Shown: positions 40,719 through 49,292 of the stretch, one piece after another
How positions within the stretch are numbered: the first letter of the stretch is position 1
How the letters are laid out: the number at the start of each line of letters is the position of its first letter
Source: Planococcus sp. CP5-4_YE
GTDB taxonomy: Bacteria > Bacillota > Bacilli > Bacillales_A > Planococcaceae
Direction of reading: 5' to 3'
NCBI RefSeq assembly: GCF_019042655.1
Contig: NZ_JAHPZO010000002.1
Span: forward strand, 248,001 to 312,000
DNA length: 64,000 nucleotides
Notes under the pieces: model-generated
The model's database searches: none
The model's input: only the letters and a program-made list of their open reading frames with translations
Told to the model about the DNA's origin: nothing
Position numbers and translations under genes: made by a program

Positions 40719-42458
40719 TTACGTCAATTGCTGTTCGGCAAATTCGCGGTATAAGGCGTGTTTCCTAGTTAACTCGCGGTGACTGCCGGTGCCTGTGACA
40801 CGCCCGCCTTCAATAAAGACAATCTGATCCGCATCGACGATGGTCGACAAGCGATGGGCGATGACCAATGTCGTGCGCCCTTCCATCAAACGCCCAAGTG
40901 CTTGCCCGACAATGCCCTCGGATTGGCTGTCGAGACTTGCTGTTGCTTCGTCCATCATCAATAATTTCGGATCGCGTAAAAAAGCGCGGGCGATGGCAAT
41001 GCGCTGCCTTTGCCCGCCGGACAATTTCACGCCGCGCTCTCCGACTTGTGTATCTAATCCGTCGGGAAACGAGGAGATGAATTCTTCAGCATACGCCATA
41101 CGAGATACGCGCCACAACTCCTCATCCTCATAGCGGTCTGCATCCGGCAAGCCGTAAGTTAGATTGGCACGAATCGTACCACCCATCATGGCACTTTCTT
41201 GTGACACATAACCGATTTGGTCGCGCCAAGAAGCAATGGCCACTTCATTTATCGGCACATCGCCAATGGTGATCGTCCCTGCAGTCGGTTCGTAAAAGCG
41301 TTCAATCAACCCAAAAATCGTCGTCTTGCCTCCGCCACTTGGACCGGCAAAAGCAATTTTCTGGCCGGGATGCGCTTCGAATGACACGCCTTGCAAAACG
41401 GGTTCGCCGGTTTCGTAGGAAAAGCTGACATCTTCGAGGCGCAGTGTTTTGCCGCTAATGTCTATTTCATTGCCGCGTTCTGGCTCTTCAAGGGGCAACT
41501 CCAAAATATCGATAATGCGCTCTGTCGCCCCTCTCGCTTTTTGTAATTCCGTAAAAAAGCGCGCAAATGTAGCAAGCGGCACGACAATTTGGAACAGATA
41601 CAGCAAAAAGGCAACCAGCGAGCCGGTCGACATCGACCCTTCCGATACTCGGATGCCGCCGTAGCCGATGATCATCACGATGACGACCATGACGACTAAA
41701 TACATGAGCGGGCCGATCAAGGCGTAGACTTTCGCTTCTCTCATGCCGAGGCCATAAAGTTTCTGAACGCCCGACAACCCGCGCTGTTCTTCTACTTGTT
41801 CGGCAGTCGATGATTTCATCAAACGGATTTCCCCGAGCGTTTGTTGAACATCGCCTGTGAACACAGCGGTTTCATCTTGCAAACTGCGGGAAATCTTCGC
41901 CATCTTGCGTCCCAAAGGAATCATGATGGCGATCGTCAGCGGGACGGCGAGCATCATGATCAAGGTCATTTTCCAGTCCAGCACAAGAAGAATGGCTACC
42001 GCTCCGATAATGGTAATAATGCCAGTGACGAAATTCGGGAAATGATCGGTGATCAGATTCCGGACAATGCCGGTATCGTTGACGACACGGCTCACCGTCT
42101 GGCCGCTTGCGTGCTGGTCGAAATACCCGACACGCAGGCGCAGCAAATGAAGCCACATACGCTCACGCAGTCCCGCCACGATGCGCTGGCCGACCATACT
42201 TAGTAAATAAATCGATACCCCGTTGATAACAGCCTGCACGATAAAGGCAGCCGCAAGCGCAGCAATCAACCCTGCACTCAATGCCTCCACTGAAAACCCG
42301 TCCACTAATTCTCTCGTGAGCAACGGGACGAGCAAGCCGACAATCGTAGTGACTAGGCTTGTCGCCAGCCCGAAAATCAGTGCCCATTTCGGGATTTTAA
42401 TCGACGTTAAAAGCGTAAAAAACGGCTTGATACTTTGTTTCTTCTGAATTGATTCCAT
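40719..42458 (-). CDS. Multidrug ABC exporter, single-chain half transporter (BmrA type)
   Basis: A 579-residue exporter: a six-span membrane domain (about 25-300) fused to an ABC domain with Walker A GPSGGGKTT (372-380), signature LSGGQ (479-483) and Walker B LLMMDE (499-504). Size and motifs match BmrA/LmrA-type homodimeric exporters. It expels hydrophobic drugs across the membrane. It is the second gene of an operon with the MFS gene (32-bp gap). GGAG precedes ATG 42458. Confidence 0.93.
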   Translation of the reverse strand: MESIQKKQSIKPFFTLLTSIKIPKWALIFGLATSLVTTIVGLLVPLLTRELVDGFSVEALSAGLIAALAAAFIVQAVINGVSIYLLSMVGQRIVAGLRERMWLHLLRLRVGYFDQHASGQTVSRVVNDTGIVRNLITDHFPNFVTGIITIIGAVAILLVLDWKMTLIMMLAVPLTIAIMIPLGRKMAKISRSLQDETAVFTGDVQQTLGEIRLMKSSTAEQVEEQRGLSGVQKLYGLGMREAKVYALIGPLMYLVVMVVIVMIIGYGGIRVSEGSMSTGSLVAFLLYLFQIVVPLATFARFFTELQKARGATERIIDILELPLEEPERGNEIDISGKTLRLEDVSFSYETGEPVLQGVSFEAHPGQKIAFAGPSGGGKTTIFGLIERFYEPTAGTITIGDVPINEVAIASWRDQIGYVSQESAMMGGTIRANLTYGLPDADRYEDEELWRVSRMAYAEEFISSFPDGLDTQVGERGVKLSGGQRQRIAIARAFLRDPKLLMMDEATASLDSQSEGIVGQALGRLMEGRTTLVIAHRLSTIVDADQIVFIEGGRVTGTGSHRELTRKHALYREFAEQQLT

Positions 42459-42490
42459 AACTCCATCTCCTATCTATCCGGTCAAACCAT

Positions 42491-43705
42491 TTACGCAGCA
42501 GTGATTTTTCGATCTTTTGGCAAAGCTAGGCCCACCAGCCCGAGAATCGGCAGCACGGAAATAATAACCATCGTTTCATAAACCCCAATCGAATCCATCA
42601 ACACGCCGATCGCGACGGCTCCAATAGCCCCCATGCCGAACGCCAAACCGACTGTCAGCCCCGACATTGTACCGATTCTGCTTGGCACGAGTTCCTGGGC
42701 GTAAACGACCATGACCGAAAAGCTCAACATGAGGAAAAAGCCCAGGACGGACAGAATGACCGCAACTATCGGCAAGGCCACATACGGCAGCACCAGCGCC
42801 AGAGGAATCGGCACGATCAACGACAGCACAATGACACGTTTGCGGCCGATGCGGTCTGCGAGCGGGCCACCGAAAAAGGTTCCGAACGCCCCGATTCCAA
42901 GAAATAGAAAGATAAACATTTGCCCTTGCTGAATAGTTACCCCATAGTTATCCATTAAATGGAATATATAAAAACTCGTAATCGTCGTTATGTAAAAAGT
43001 ACGCGCGAAAATAATTAGTAACAGCAAGGTTAAAGCCGTACCCACTTGCTTTTTCGTCAAAGGCGGCAGTGAAGACAGCACCGCTTTTTTCACTTTCGCG
43101 AGCTTATCACGCTCTAACTGCGCCCTGTACCAAGCGGAAATCTTCGTGAGCACGAAAATGCCGAGCGCTGCGACGAAGAGAAACAGCGCTGCGCCCCGTT
43201 GGCCGAGCGGTACGAGGATGAATGCGCTGATCAAAGGGGCCAGCGCTTGACCAGAGTTGCCCCCAACTTGGTAAATCGACTGTGATAAGCCGCGTCTCGA
43301 TCCCGCTGCCATATAGGAAACGCGCGAGCCTTCCGGATGAAATACCGCAGAACCGAAGCCAAGAAAGATCACCGACAGCAAGATGAGCCAATACTCCGGC
43401 GCAAACGCTAAGCCCGCGATCCCGATAAACGAGAACACCATGCCGAGCGGCAACGCATAGGGCATCGGCTTTTTATCGCTCGCAAATCCAATGACCGGCT
43501 GCAAGACAGACGCCACCATGTTCAGCGCAAAAGCGATCAGCCCGAGCTGCGTGAAGGACAAGCCCAGATCCTTCTCTAAAATCGGAAACATTGCCGGAAT
43601 CACCGCCTGCAAGGAATCATTCAGTAAATGGACACCGCCGATCGCGAACATCACCGGATAAACCGGATTTCCCGCGAGCGACGATGAAGAAATTGCTTTT
43701 GCCAT
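42491..43705 (-). CDS. MFS efflux transporter (fosmidomycin-resistance type)
   Basis: A 404-residue major-facilitator protein with about twelve spans. The family segment GGVHLLNDSLQAVIPAMFPIL near the start and the HPEGSR motif in loop 4 fit the Fsr subfamily (fosmidomycin and related efflux). It is the first gene of a two-gene efflux operon. GGAGG lies before ATG 43705. The gap to the next gene holds a terminator. Confidence 0.9.
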   Translation of the reverse strand: MAKAISSSSLAGNPVYPVMFAIGGVHLLNDSLQAVIPAMFPILEKDLGLSFTQLGLIAFALNMVASVLQPVIGFASDKKPMPYALPLGMVFSFIGIAGLAFAPEYWLILLSVIFLGFGSAVFHPEGSRVSYMAAGSRRGLSQSIYQVGGNSGQALAPLISAFILVPLGQRGAALFLFVAALGIFVLTKISAWYRAQLERDKLAKVKKAVLSSLPPLTKKQVGTALTLLLLIIFARTFYITTITSFYIFHLMDNYGVTIQQGQMFIFLFLGIGAFGTFFGGPLADRIGRKRVIVLSLIVPIPLALVLPYVALPIVAVILSVLGFFLMLSFSVMVVYAQELVPSRIGTMSGLTVGLAFGMGAIGAVAIGVLMDSIGVYETMVIISVLPILGLVGLALPKDRKITAA

Positions 43706-43774
43706 AAAGCCGCCTCCAAATTAAGTAATTACGATTTTTCCATTATAACCCACATTGCGTGTACAAGAGCATGC

Positions 43775-43824
43775 ACAAAAAGCGCAGTTGCACATTCACC
43801 AATGAATGCCCATCTGCGCGCTTT
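43775..43824 (-). terminator. Terminator of the rRNA methyltransferase gene
   Basis: A long imperfect stem based on AAAGCGC...GCGCTTT, containing CATTCACC/GGTGAATG, followed on the minus strand by a T run. Confidence 0.75.
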
Positions 43825-43845
43825 GTTTCTGCTTATGAGCCCGCC

Positions 43846-45036
43846 TTACAGTAAACGGAGGAATAGCACTTTCAAGTAATCACCTTCTGGAAATCTCCGG
43901 TCGACATGGAAATCCGCCGGCAGGCTATACGTCTCCACCACTTTGTATTTCTGATTTTTATCTTTGAATGCTTTATCGATCATTTGGGTGAACTTCTTCA
44001 TATTGAACGAAGCGCTATTGGTGGAAGCGACGATCAAGCCTTCCGGCGCCGTAATATCGATTGTTTCTTTCATCAAATTGGTATAATCTTTCGCCGCACT
44101 GAAGACATGCTTTTTCGAGCGCGCAAAGCTTGGCGGATCGAGGACGACCAGATCAAAGCTTAAGTTTTTGCGCTTGGCGTATTTGAAATAATTGAAGACA
44201 TCCATGACCAAAATGTCCTGCTCGTCAAAATCAATGCCGTTAATGCTGAACTGCTCGATGGTTTTGGCTGAGCTGCGCTTCGCGAGATCCACGCTCGTCG
44301 TTTTGTCGGCACCGCCAAGCGCCGCCGCCACTGAAAACGCTCCCGTATAGGAGAAAGTGTTAAGCACGCTTTTGCCTTCCGCATATTTTGTGCGGATCGC
44401 CTGGCGCACATCGCGCTGGTCGAGGAAAATGCCAGTCATCGCGCCGTCGTTCAAATATACCGCGAAATTCATGCCGTTCTCTCTAACAATCAACGGGAAT
44501 TCTCCGCGCTCGCCCGATACGAAATCATCGTCTTCGATATACTGGCCTTTCGTATCGAACCTTTTTTTCTCATAGATTCCGGTGCATTCCACTACGTTCT
44601 CCAAAGCGGCCACGACGTCCTCGCGGAACGAGTAGACCCCTTCGCTATACCAGGACAGCAGATAGAATCCTGCGTAGTAATCAATCGTCAACCCTCCGAA
44701 GCCATCTCCTTCGCCGTTGAAGACACGGAAAGCGGTCGTCTCTGGATTGTTGAAGAATTTCTCGCGGCGGCTGAATGCCAATTCCAGCTTGCGTTCAACA
44801 AAGGCTTGGCCGACTGCCTCGTCCTGGTTTCTCGTCAACACCCAGCCGGCGCCCTTGTTCTGCTCGCCGTAATAGCCAGTGCCCAAATGTTCCCCGTCTT
44901 TATCGACAAGGCGCAGTAAGGTTCCTTCCGGCGCGTCGATTTCACTCATTAATCCGTCTTTTGTGATGAGTGGAGACCCTTTCGCCAATTCATTTCTCAA
45001 AACATCTTTCACTGTTGCCGTCAATTCGTTTCTCAC
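43846..45036 (-). CDS. Class I SAM-dependent rRNA methyltransferase (RlmI type)
   Basis: A 396-residue enzyme with an N-terminal PUA-like domain (about 1-80) and a Rossmann methyltransferase domain. The SAM site SVLNTFSYTGAFSVAAALGG lies near residues 225-244, and the catalytic-loop VLDPPSFARSKK lies near 300. It makes 5-methylcytosine in 23S rRNA (position not decidable from sequence). The start is GTG 45036 with GAGGA 5 bases upstream. It is divergent from the 67-aa gene and stands alone. Confidence 0.92.
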   Translation of the reverse strand: MRNELTATVKDVLRNELAKGSPLITKDGLMSEIDAPEGTLLRLVDKDGEHLGTGYYGEQNKGAGWVLTRNQDEAVGQAFVERKLELAFSRREKFFNNPETTAFRVFNGEGDGFGGLTIDYYAGFYLLSWYSEGVYSFREDVVAALENVVECTGIYEKKRFDTKGQYIEDDDFVSGERGEFPLIVRENGMNFAVYLNDGAMTGIFLDQRDVRQAIRTKYAEGKSVLNTFSYTGAFSVAAALGGADKTTSVDLAKRSSAKTIEQFSINGIDFDEQDILVMDVFNYFKYAKRKNLSFDLVVLDPPSFARSKKHVFSAAKDYTNLMKETIDITAPEGLIVASTNSASFNMKKFTQMIDKAFKDKNQKYKVVETYSLPADFHVDRRFPEGDYLKVLFLRLL

Positions 45037-45157
45037 AATTCCTCATCCTATCTATGCCGTTGCGTTTTGCATTATAATCAGTGTAAAGGAAATCCATCGC
45101 CCTGCCCACTTTCAAATGCCCTTTTCAATGAATTGGATAAGGAAAGGAGGAGCCGTC

Positions 45158-45361
45158 GTGAAAAAGAAATTCTACATCTACAACATCCTGCTGACCAACG
45201 GAGACATGCTGGAAGGCATCCGCATTGAAGGCGCGCTTGAAGACCATTTCATCGGCATTGCCGTCAGCCTATTTCCGGTAGAAGATGCAGCGGGCAAGAC
45301 GATTGTCTTGAACCTCTTCCACATCGTGCGTGCAGAGCTTGTGCACATTGAAGAAGCTTAG
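45158..45361 (+). CDS. Small hypothetical protein (67 aa)
   Basis: A short hydrophilic/amphipathic protein with a beta-rich pattern (KKKFYIYNILLTNGDMLEGI, FIGIAVSLF, GKTIVLNLFHIVRAELVHIEEA). The start is GTG 45158, placed 7 bases after AAAGGAGGAG. The upstream open frame has no such site. The shape recalls an Sm-like or small single-domain RNA-binding protein, but there is no firm family. The composite repeat array 2 starts directly after its stop. Confidence 0.72.
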   Translation: MKKKFYIYNILLTNGDMLEGIRIEGALEDHFIGIAVSLFPVEDAAGKTIVLNLFHIVRAELVHIEEA

Positions 45362-45362
45362 T

Positions 45363-45843
45363 GAAGTTAGTGAGGGTTAGTTTGCGGAAATGCTAGGATG
45401 TTTCGAATGAAGCTTCATCGAGATATTCGCCGCCGTGCTTTGGGTTGGCCTTTAGCAGTAAGCCAGGAAGAACGCCTGTCTTCCTGCGTCGGCTCATCCT
45501 TGGCGCTGGGCGGCTGTGAGATTTCGTTGATTCGAGTATGTTTAATCAAATCTGATTCTTTAGTCAGTTGCCGGCTAGCGGGGAAATCGCTTCCCAGGAT
45601 GAAGTAAAGGTGAAGATAGCGAGGGTTTATTTGTGTAAGTGTGTTGGGCGTTGTTCTAAAGTCACCTACTATTCGCCGCCGTGCTTTGGGTTGGCCTTTA
45701 GCAGTAAGCCAGGAAGAACGCCTGTCTTCCTGCGTCGGCTCACCCTTGTCGCTGGGCGGCTGGGAGATTTCATTGAGTTTCTTATGTTTAATCAGATCTG
45801 CTTCTGTAACTAGTTGCCGGCTAGTGGGGGAATCACTTCCTAT
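45363..45843 (+). repeat. Array 2: two tandem ~245-bp repeat units
   Basis: Units begin at 45363 and 45612 (period 249 bp) and share with array 1 the AAGATAGCGAGGGTTT start. The core (GCCGCCGTGCTTTGGG, TTGGCCTTTAGCAGTAAGCC, CAGGAAG, CTTCCTG, CGGCTCACCC) and the end GTTGCCGGCTAGTGGGGGAA are also shared. These units resemble unit 3 of array 1 more than units 1 and 2 at several positions. They immediately follow the 67-aa gene. They are non-coding by my reading: no Shine-Dalgarno supports the overlapping open frames. Confidence 0.88.
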
Positions 45844-46135
45844 GATGCAGCGTCTGGCACGTTGGTGCTTGAACCGAATATCTTGTTGGAAGATGAGGAT
45901 TGAAAATCGCATTCTCTTTGATCCAAATGATACGAGCTACAAACCATGACGCATCTCCTCATTTCCCCCATCGAGTGGACAGAAGAAGTTTTCTTCCCCT
46001 CTAAACTAGAGACGGAGTGGAAGGGGGCTGACGCCTGTGGGACCGTGCGGGCTGGCGAGACAATCGTGTCGCGTCCTTTGCGGCACGTTGGCTCAACACC
46101 CGCCCCACGGCAAGCAGCCCCCTGCAACGCAGTCG
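45844..46135 (+). repeat. Cap element of array 2
   Basis: Homologue of 36262-36614, without the ~60-base extra arm. The outer stem is GGGGGCTG (46023-46030) with CAGCCCCC (46115-46122). The inner hairpin (46062-46072 with 46080-46089) keeps the same shape as array 1 with paired base changes. The gap 45362-46255 holds nothing else except the downstream terminator. Confidence 0.85.
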
Positions 46136-46214
46136 ATAAACAGAAACTTTTTTAATCACTTCTTTTAATTCCAAGCTTTCTAAACTTTGTTCTCAACATT
46201 TCTCTCAACAGAAA

Positions 46215-46244
46215 AAAGCGCTCCGCAGTAACGCGGAACGCTTT
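46215..46244 (-). terminator. Terminator of the SpoIIAA-like pair
   Basis: A 12-bp stem with one wobble (AAAGCGCTCCGC with GCGGAACGCTTT) and a T run on the minus strand. Confidence 0.9.
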
Positions 46245-46255
46245 GTATTCATTGG

Positions 46256-46612
46256 TTATTCTTGCATCCATTCCCATGCATCGTTCATTTCGTCGAGCTT
46301 GAAATGGCGTGTTTCCAGGCCGTTCGCGAAGCCGTGCCAGCCGCTCGCTGCCGAGGTCCAGTCTCTTTCACTGATAACCGCGAACTTGCGCGCTTGGCTC
46401 CAGCTATGCCGATCGATTTCTGCACTGTCTGCTGCATCGAACAAAGTCGAATCTTCTACTTTATAGATGATCGCATACATATTGAAATGGCCTTTCTCGC
46501 TCACTTTGTCGCGGATGACATGATCCAATTTCTCAATGTCGGCTTTGCTGGCACGCCCTTCCACTTCAATCGCAATCGTTTCTATGTCTTTACTCGGTAC
46601 AATTGACAACAT
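46256..46612 (-). CDS. SpoIIAA/STAS-like protein 2
   Basis: A 118-residue protein of the SpoIIAA-like (DUF3478) family: VPSKDIETIAIEVEGRASKADIEKLD, then FNMYAIIYKVED, FAVISERDW and a C-terminal LDEMNDAWEWMQE. This is the SEC14/STAS-like fold without a clear phosphorylation Ser. It is 6 bases after its paralogue, so the two are cotranscribed. Its role is unknown; such proteins may bind lipids or partner proteins. Confidence 0.85.
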   Translation of the reverse strand: MLSIVPSKDIETIAIEVEGRASKADIEKLDHVIRDKVSEKGHFNMYAIIYKVEDSTLFDAADSAEIDRHSWSQARKFAVISERDWTSAASGWHGFANGLETRHFKLDEMNDAWEWMQE

Positions 46613-46618
46613 GTCTCT

Positions 46619-46978
46619 TCACCTCTCCTTTATCCAATCCCAAGCCTGCTCCATCTGGTCGATCGGGAAATATTCAGCTTGAACGCCCGGAAGTTTGTCG
46701 ATAACGCCCGATGCTTTATCGAGCCAATTTTGTTCGCTGACAATTGCGAGTTTATTATACTGGGTCCACCGCTTGGCATCGATGGCGAGCTCCTCGAACA
46801 TCGCGCCTGCTGTAGGGGCATCGATATCGCCGATTACAGCATAGACATTGAATTTCTCATCGTTGCGGAATTTCTCGAATACGACATTATCGAATTTTTT
46901 CAAATCGTCTTTGGTCACCTTGCCTTCGACTTCGATAGCAAAGGTTTGTTCGTCTTTACTGGTAACGAATGATAACAT
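46619..46978 (-). CDS. SpoIIAA/STAS-like protein 1
   Basis: A 119-residue paralogue of the next gene, sharing MLS-V-SKD-T-AIEVEG, FNVYAVIGDID, LAIVSEQNW and MEQAWDWIKE. Tandem duplication is evident. GGAGG precedes ATG 46978. A sigma-B promoter at 47015-47039 fits a stress-induced pair. Confidence 0.85.
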   Translation of the reverse strand: MLSFVTSKDEQTFAIEVEGKVTKDDLKKFDNVVFEKFRNDEKFNVYAVIGDIDAPTAGAMFEELAIDAKRWTQYNKLAIVSEQNWLDKASGVIDKLPGVQAEYFPIDQMEQAWDWIKER

Positions 46979-47014
46979 GGCGGCTCCTCCTTAAAGTTTC
47001 CTGATGGTGTTGTT

Positions 47015-47039
47015 ATTCCCTTTACAGCAGGCATCAAAC
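47015..47039 (-). promoter_or_regulatory. Sigma-B promoter of the SpoIIAA-like pair
   Basis: On the minus strand GTTTGA (47039-47034) and GGGAAT (47020-47015) are separated by 13 bases, fitting the consensus with at most one weak position. Confidence 0.62.
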
Positions 47040-47063
47040 TGACCTTAAGAAATCCATGTTTTA

Positions 47064-47110
47064 GATATATTGCATTCTGCATTTTACTGCTCTACAGATT
47101 AGTGTATAAT
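47064..47110 (+). promoter_or_regulatory. gntR promoter with shared GATATATTGCAT motif
   Basis: The motif GATATATTGCAT (47064-47075) lies just upstream of a weak -35 (TTTTAC, 47082) and a perfect TATAAT (47105-47110). The same 12-mer lies upstream of brnQ at 49298-49309. It is a candidate operator for the GntR regulator. Confidence 0.55.
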
Positions 47111-47141
47111 GGAGTCAGATAATTTCGAAAGGAGATTTACT

Positions 47142-47804
47142 ATGCCGATTCCTGTAGACCATACAAGGCCGGTACGCGTTTCCGCTAAAGAAAGTGCCCA
47201 TTTGCAATTGCAGCAATGGATCATCGATGGTACTTTACAGCCTGGCGAGAAACTGGTCGACACTGAACTCGCTGAAGCTCTTAATTTGAGCCGGACACCG
47301 ATTCGAGAAGCTCTGCAGCTTCTTGAAGTGCAAGGATTCATTGAAATGTTTCCTGGCAAAGCTACACGCGTGACGGATATCCATATCGAAGACATCAAAC
47401 ATCTCCTGCCTCCCCTTGCCGTGCTACAAGCACTTGCCGGTGAACTGGCCATTCCTAATTTGACCGCTGAGATTTTTGGGCTTTTAGAAGAAACCAACCG
47501 AAAATTTGCGCGTGCTATTCGCAATAGCGATTCGTTCTCTGCATTGAAAATCGATGAGGAGTTCCATCAAATCATCGTGGATGCAGCCGGCAATCCATAT
47601 ATAGATTCCATTCTCGGCCAGCTTCAATCACACGTCCGCAGACAGTTTTTCCATCATTCCCTTGTCCTGACGATGCGTTCCCATGACGAGCATATTGAAA
47701 TTATCGAAACCCTCAAAGCCGGAGACGCTGAAAAAATTTCACACTTGATGAAATCCAACTGGGTCCGCACCATCGAAGAACTGACCGCTTCCAAAGGCAT
47801 TTAA
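47142..47804 (+). CDS. GntR-family regulator (FadR/FCD type)
   Basis: A 220-residue regulator. The winged helix (about 15-80, ESAHLQLQQWIIDGTLQPGE, LNLSRTPIREALQLLEVQGFI) is followed by an FCD domain (about 90-215) with metal-type His residues (DEEFHQIIVDAAGNPY, DEHIEIIETL). FCD regulators usually sense small carboxylates or metals. AAAGGAG precedes ATG 47142. It lies beside brnQ in convergent orientation, and the two share an upstream palindromic motif. Confidence 0.88.
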   Translation: MPIPVDHTRPVRVSAKESAHLQLQQWIIDGTLQPGEKLVDTELAEALNLSRTPIREALQLLEVQGFIEMFPGKATRVTDIHIEDIKHLLPPLAVLQALAGELAIPNLTAEIFGLLEETNRKFARAIRNSDSFSALKIDEEFHQIIVDAAGNPYIDSILGQLQSHVRRQFFHHSLVLTMRSHDEHIEIIETLKAGDAEKISHLMKSNWVRTIEELTASKGI

Positions 47805-47849
47805 AAAAGCTGTTTCCACCGTGTTGGACACGTTGGAAACAGCTTTTTT
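47803..47849. terminator. Bidirectional terminator
   Basis: A 16-bp perfect stem (AAAAAAGCTGTTTCCA with TGGAAACAGCTTTTTT) between convergent gntR and brnQ. Confidence 0.95.
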
Positions 47850-49223
47850 CTAGCGATTGGTAAATGCAGGTGATTCCGACGCCCTGCGGTTTCTCAAACG
47901 GGCGACAATGCCTGAAATGAGGATGGCAGCCAAAGCTGGCACGAACCAACCGAGTCCATCGCCATAAAGCGGCAGAACTTCTGCATAAAAGTCGACGATG
48001 CTTTGGAGCCATGCTGGATTTCCCATGCCAAGCGAACCCGTTAAGGTTTTCAATCCGTCGATGATCGCGATGAAGAAAGTCACGCCGATAGCCGATACAT
48101 AAACGATGCGGCTATGATTGAAAAGTGGTGACATAAACGCCAGCATAATCAGGACAATTGCGAGTGGATACAAGAACATCAATACAGGAATTGAATAGGT
48201 GATAATATTCGAAAGTCCAGCATTGGTGACGACCAATGAAAACACCGTAAAGATAAAGACATAGGTCCGGTAGCTGATGCCAGGCGTCAGCTTATGGAAA
48301 AATTCTGAAGTGGCGACAGTCAAGCCGACCGCGGTCGTAAGACATGCCAAGGTGATGATCACTGCCAACAGCATAGCGCCTAACGTACCGAAATAATGTT
48401 CAGAAGCCCCGCTCAGAACCGGACCTCCGGTTTCCAAAAGGCCCAGTTGCGAAGTGCTGGTTGCGCCAAGAAACGCGATTCCTGTGTACACGACTGCCAA
48501 CAACGCAGCTGCTACAGCCCCGCTGCAAAGTGTCGCCTTCAGCAAACCACTCGATGAAGTGACGCCCATTTTCTGGACGGCTGAAATGACGATGATCCCG
48601 AACACAAGAGAAGCGAGCGCGTCCATCGTGTTATACCCTTCCGTAAATCCAGTCAAAAAGGCACCGCTTGCGTACCCCTCTTGTGCAGGGCCAGCTTCTC
48701 CCATCGGAGACACGAACGCGGCAACTAGCAAGATGCCAAGAACGACCAAGATGGCCGGAGCCAAGAATTTGCCAATGCTGTCGACCATTTGTGTCGGGTT
48801 CAATGATAGCAATAAAGAAATCACGTAAAAGATCACCGAGAAGACAATCAAGCCGATCGCGACTGATCCTTCACCGATGAATGGCACGATGCCTACTTCA
48901 TAAGAAACGGCTGCTGTCCGCGGCAATGCGAAGAACGGTCCGATCGTCAAATAAAGCGCGGCAGTGAACAATAAGCCGTACACCGGATGAACGCGGCTCG
49001 AGAGATCTTGCAAGTCGCGGCTTTTCGAAAAGCCGATCGCTAAGATACCGAGAAGCGGTAAACCGACGCCAGTTGTCAAGAAACCGGCCATTGCCAACCA
49101 AACATTCTCGCCTGCGTATTGGCCAAGTTGTGCCGGGAAAATTAAGTTCCCTGCTCCGAAAAATAATGCGAAAAGCATTGTCCCAATGATAAGATAAGCC
49201 TTCATCGATAATTTGCTGTCCAT
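47850..49223 (-). CDS. brnQ: Branched-chain amino-acid transporter
   Basis: A 457-residue LIVCS-family permease with twelve predicted spans. The family start LFALFFGAGNLIFPAQLG is clear, as are PRTAAVSYEVG and LACLTTAVGLTVATSEFF. It imports Leu, Ile and Val by Na+ or H+ symport. ATG 49223 is chosen because AAGGAG lies 9 bases upstream; the frame beyond is unlikely. A palindrome in its upstream gap (49293-49310) suggests control by the adjacent GntR. Confidence 0.92.
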   Translation of the reverse strand: MDSKLSMKAYLIIGTMLFALFFGAGNLIFPAQLGQYAGENVWLAMAGFLTTGVGLPLLGILAIGFSKSRDLQDLSSRVHPVYGLLFTAALYLTIGPFFALPRTAAVSYEVGIVPFIGEGSVAIGLIVFSVIFYVISLLLSLNPTQMVDSIGKFLAPAILVVLGILLVAAFVSPMGEAGPAQEGYASGAFLTGFTEGYNTMDALASLVFGIIVISAVQKMGVTSSSGLLKATLCSGAVAAALLAVVYTGIAFLGATSTSQLGLLETGGPVLSGASEHYFGTLGAMLLAVIITLACLTTAVGLTVATSEFFHKLTPGISYRTYVFIFTVFSLVVTNAGLSNIITYSIPVLMFLYPLAIVLIMLAFMSPLFNHSRIVYVSAIGVTFFIAIIDGLKTLTGSLGMGNPAWLQSIVDFYAEVLPLYGDGLGWFVPALAAILISGIVARLRNRRASESPAFTNR

Positions 49224-49292
49224 ACTTACTATCTCCTTCACTTTTTGAATATTCATTCTTTTATATATCAAAATACTATCAACGAATAATTG

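Noticed and set aside
45415-45912. 165-residue open frame on the minus strand across array 2, with a repeated peptide
   Set aside because: It arises from the repeat units themselves. There is no Shine-Dalgarno, and both strands are open in the same place. The shared peptide only mirrors conserved DNA; periods divisible by three keep the frame open.
35533-46135. CRISPR array interpretation of the repeats
   Set aside because: The units are ~245 bp without short spacers, and no cas gene is in the window.
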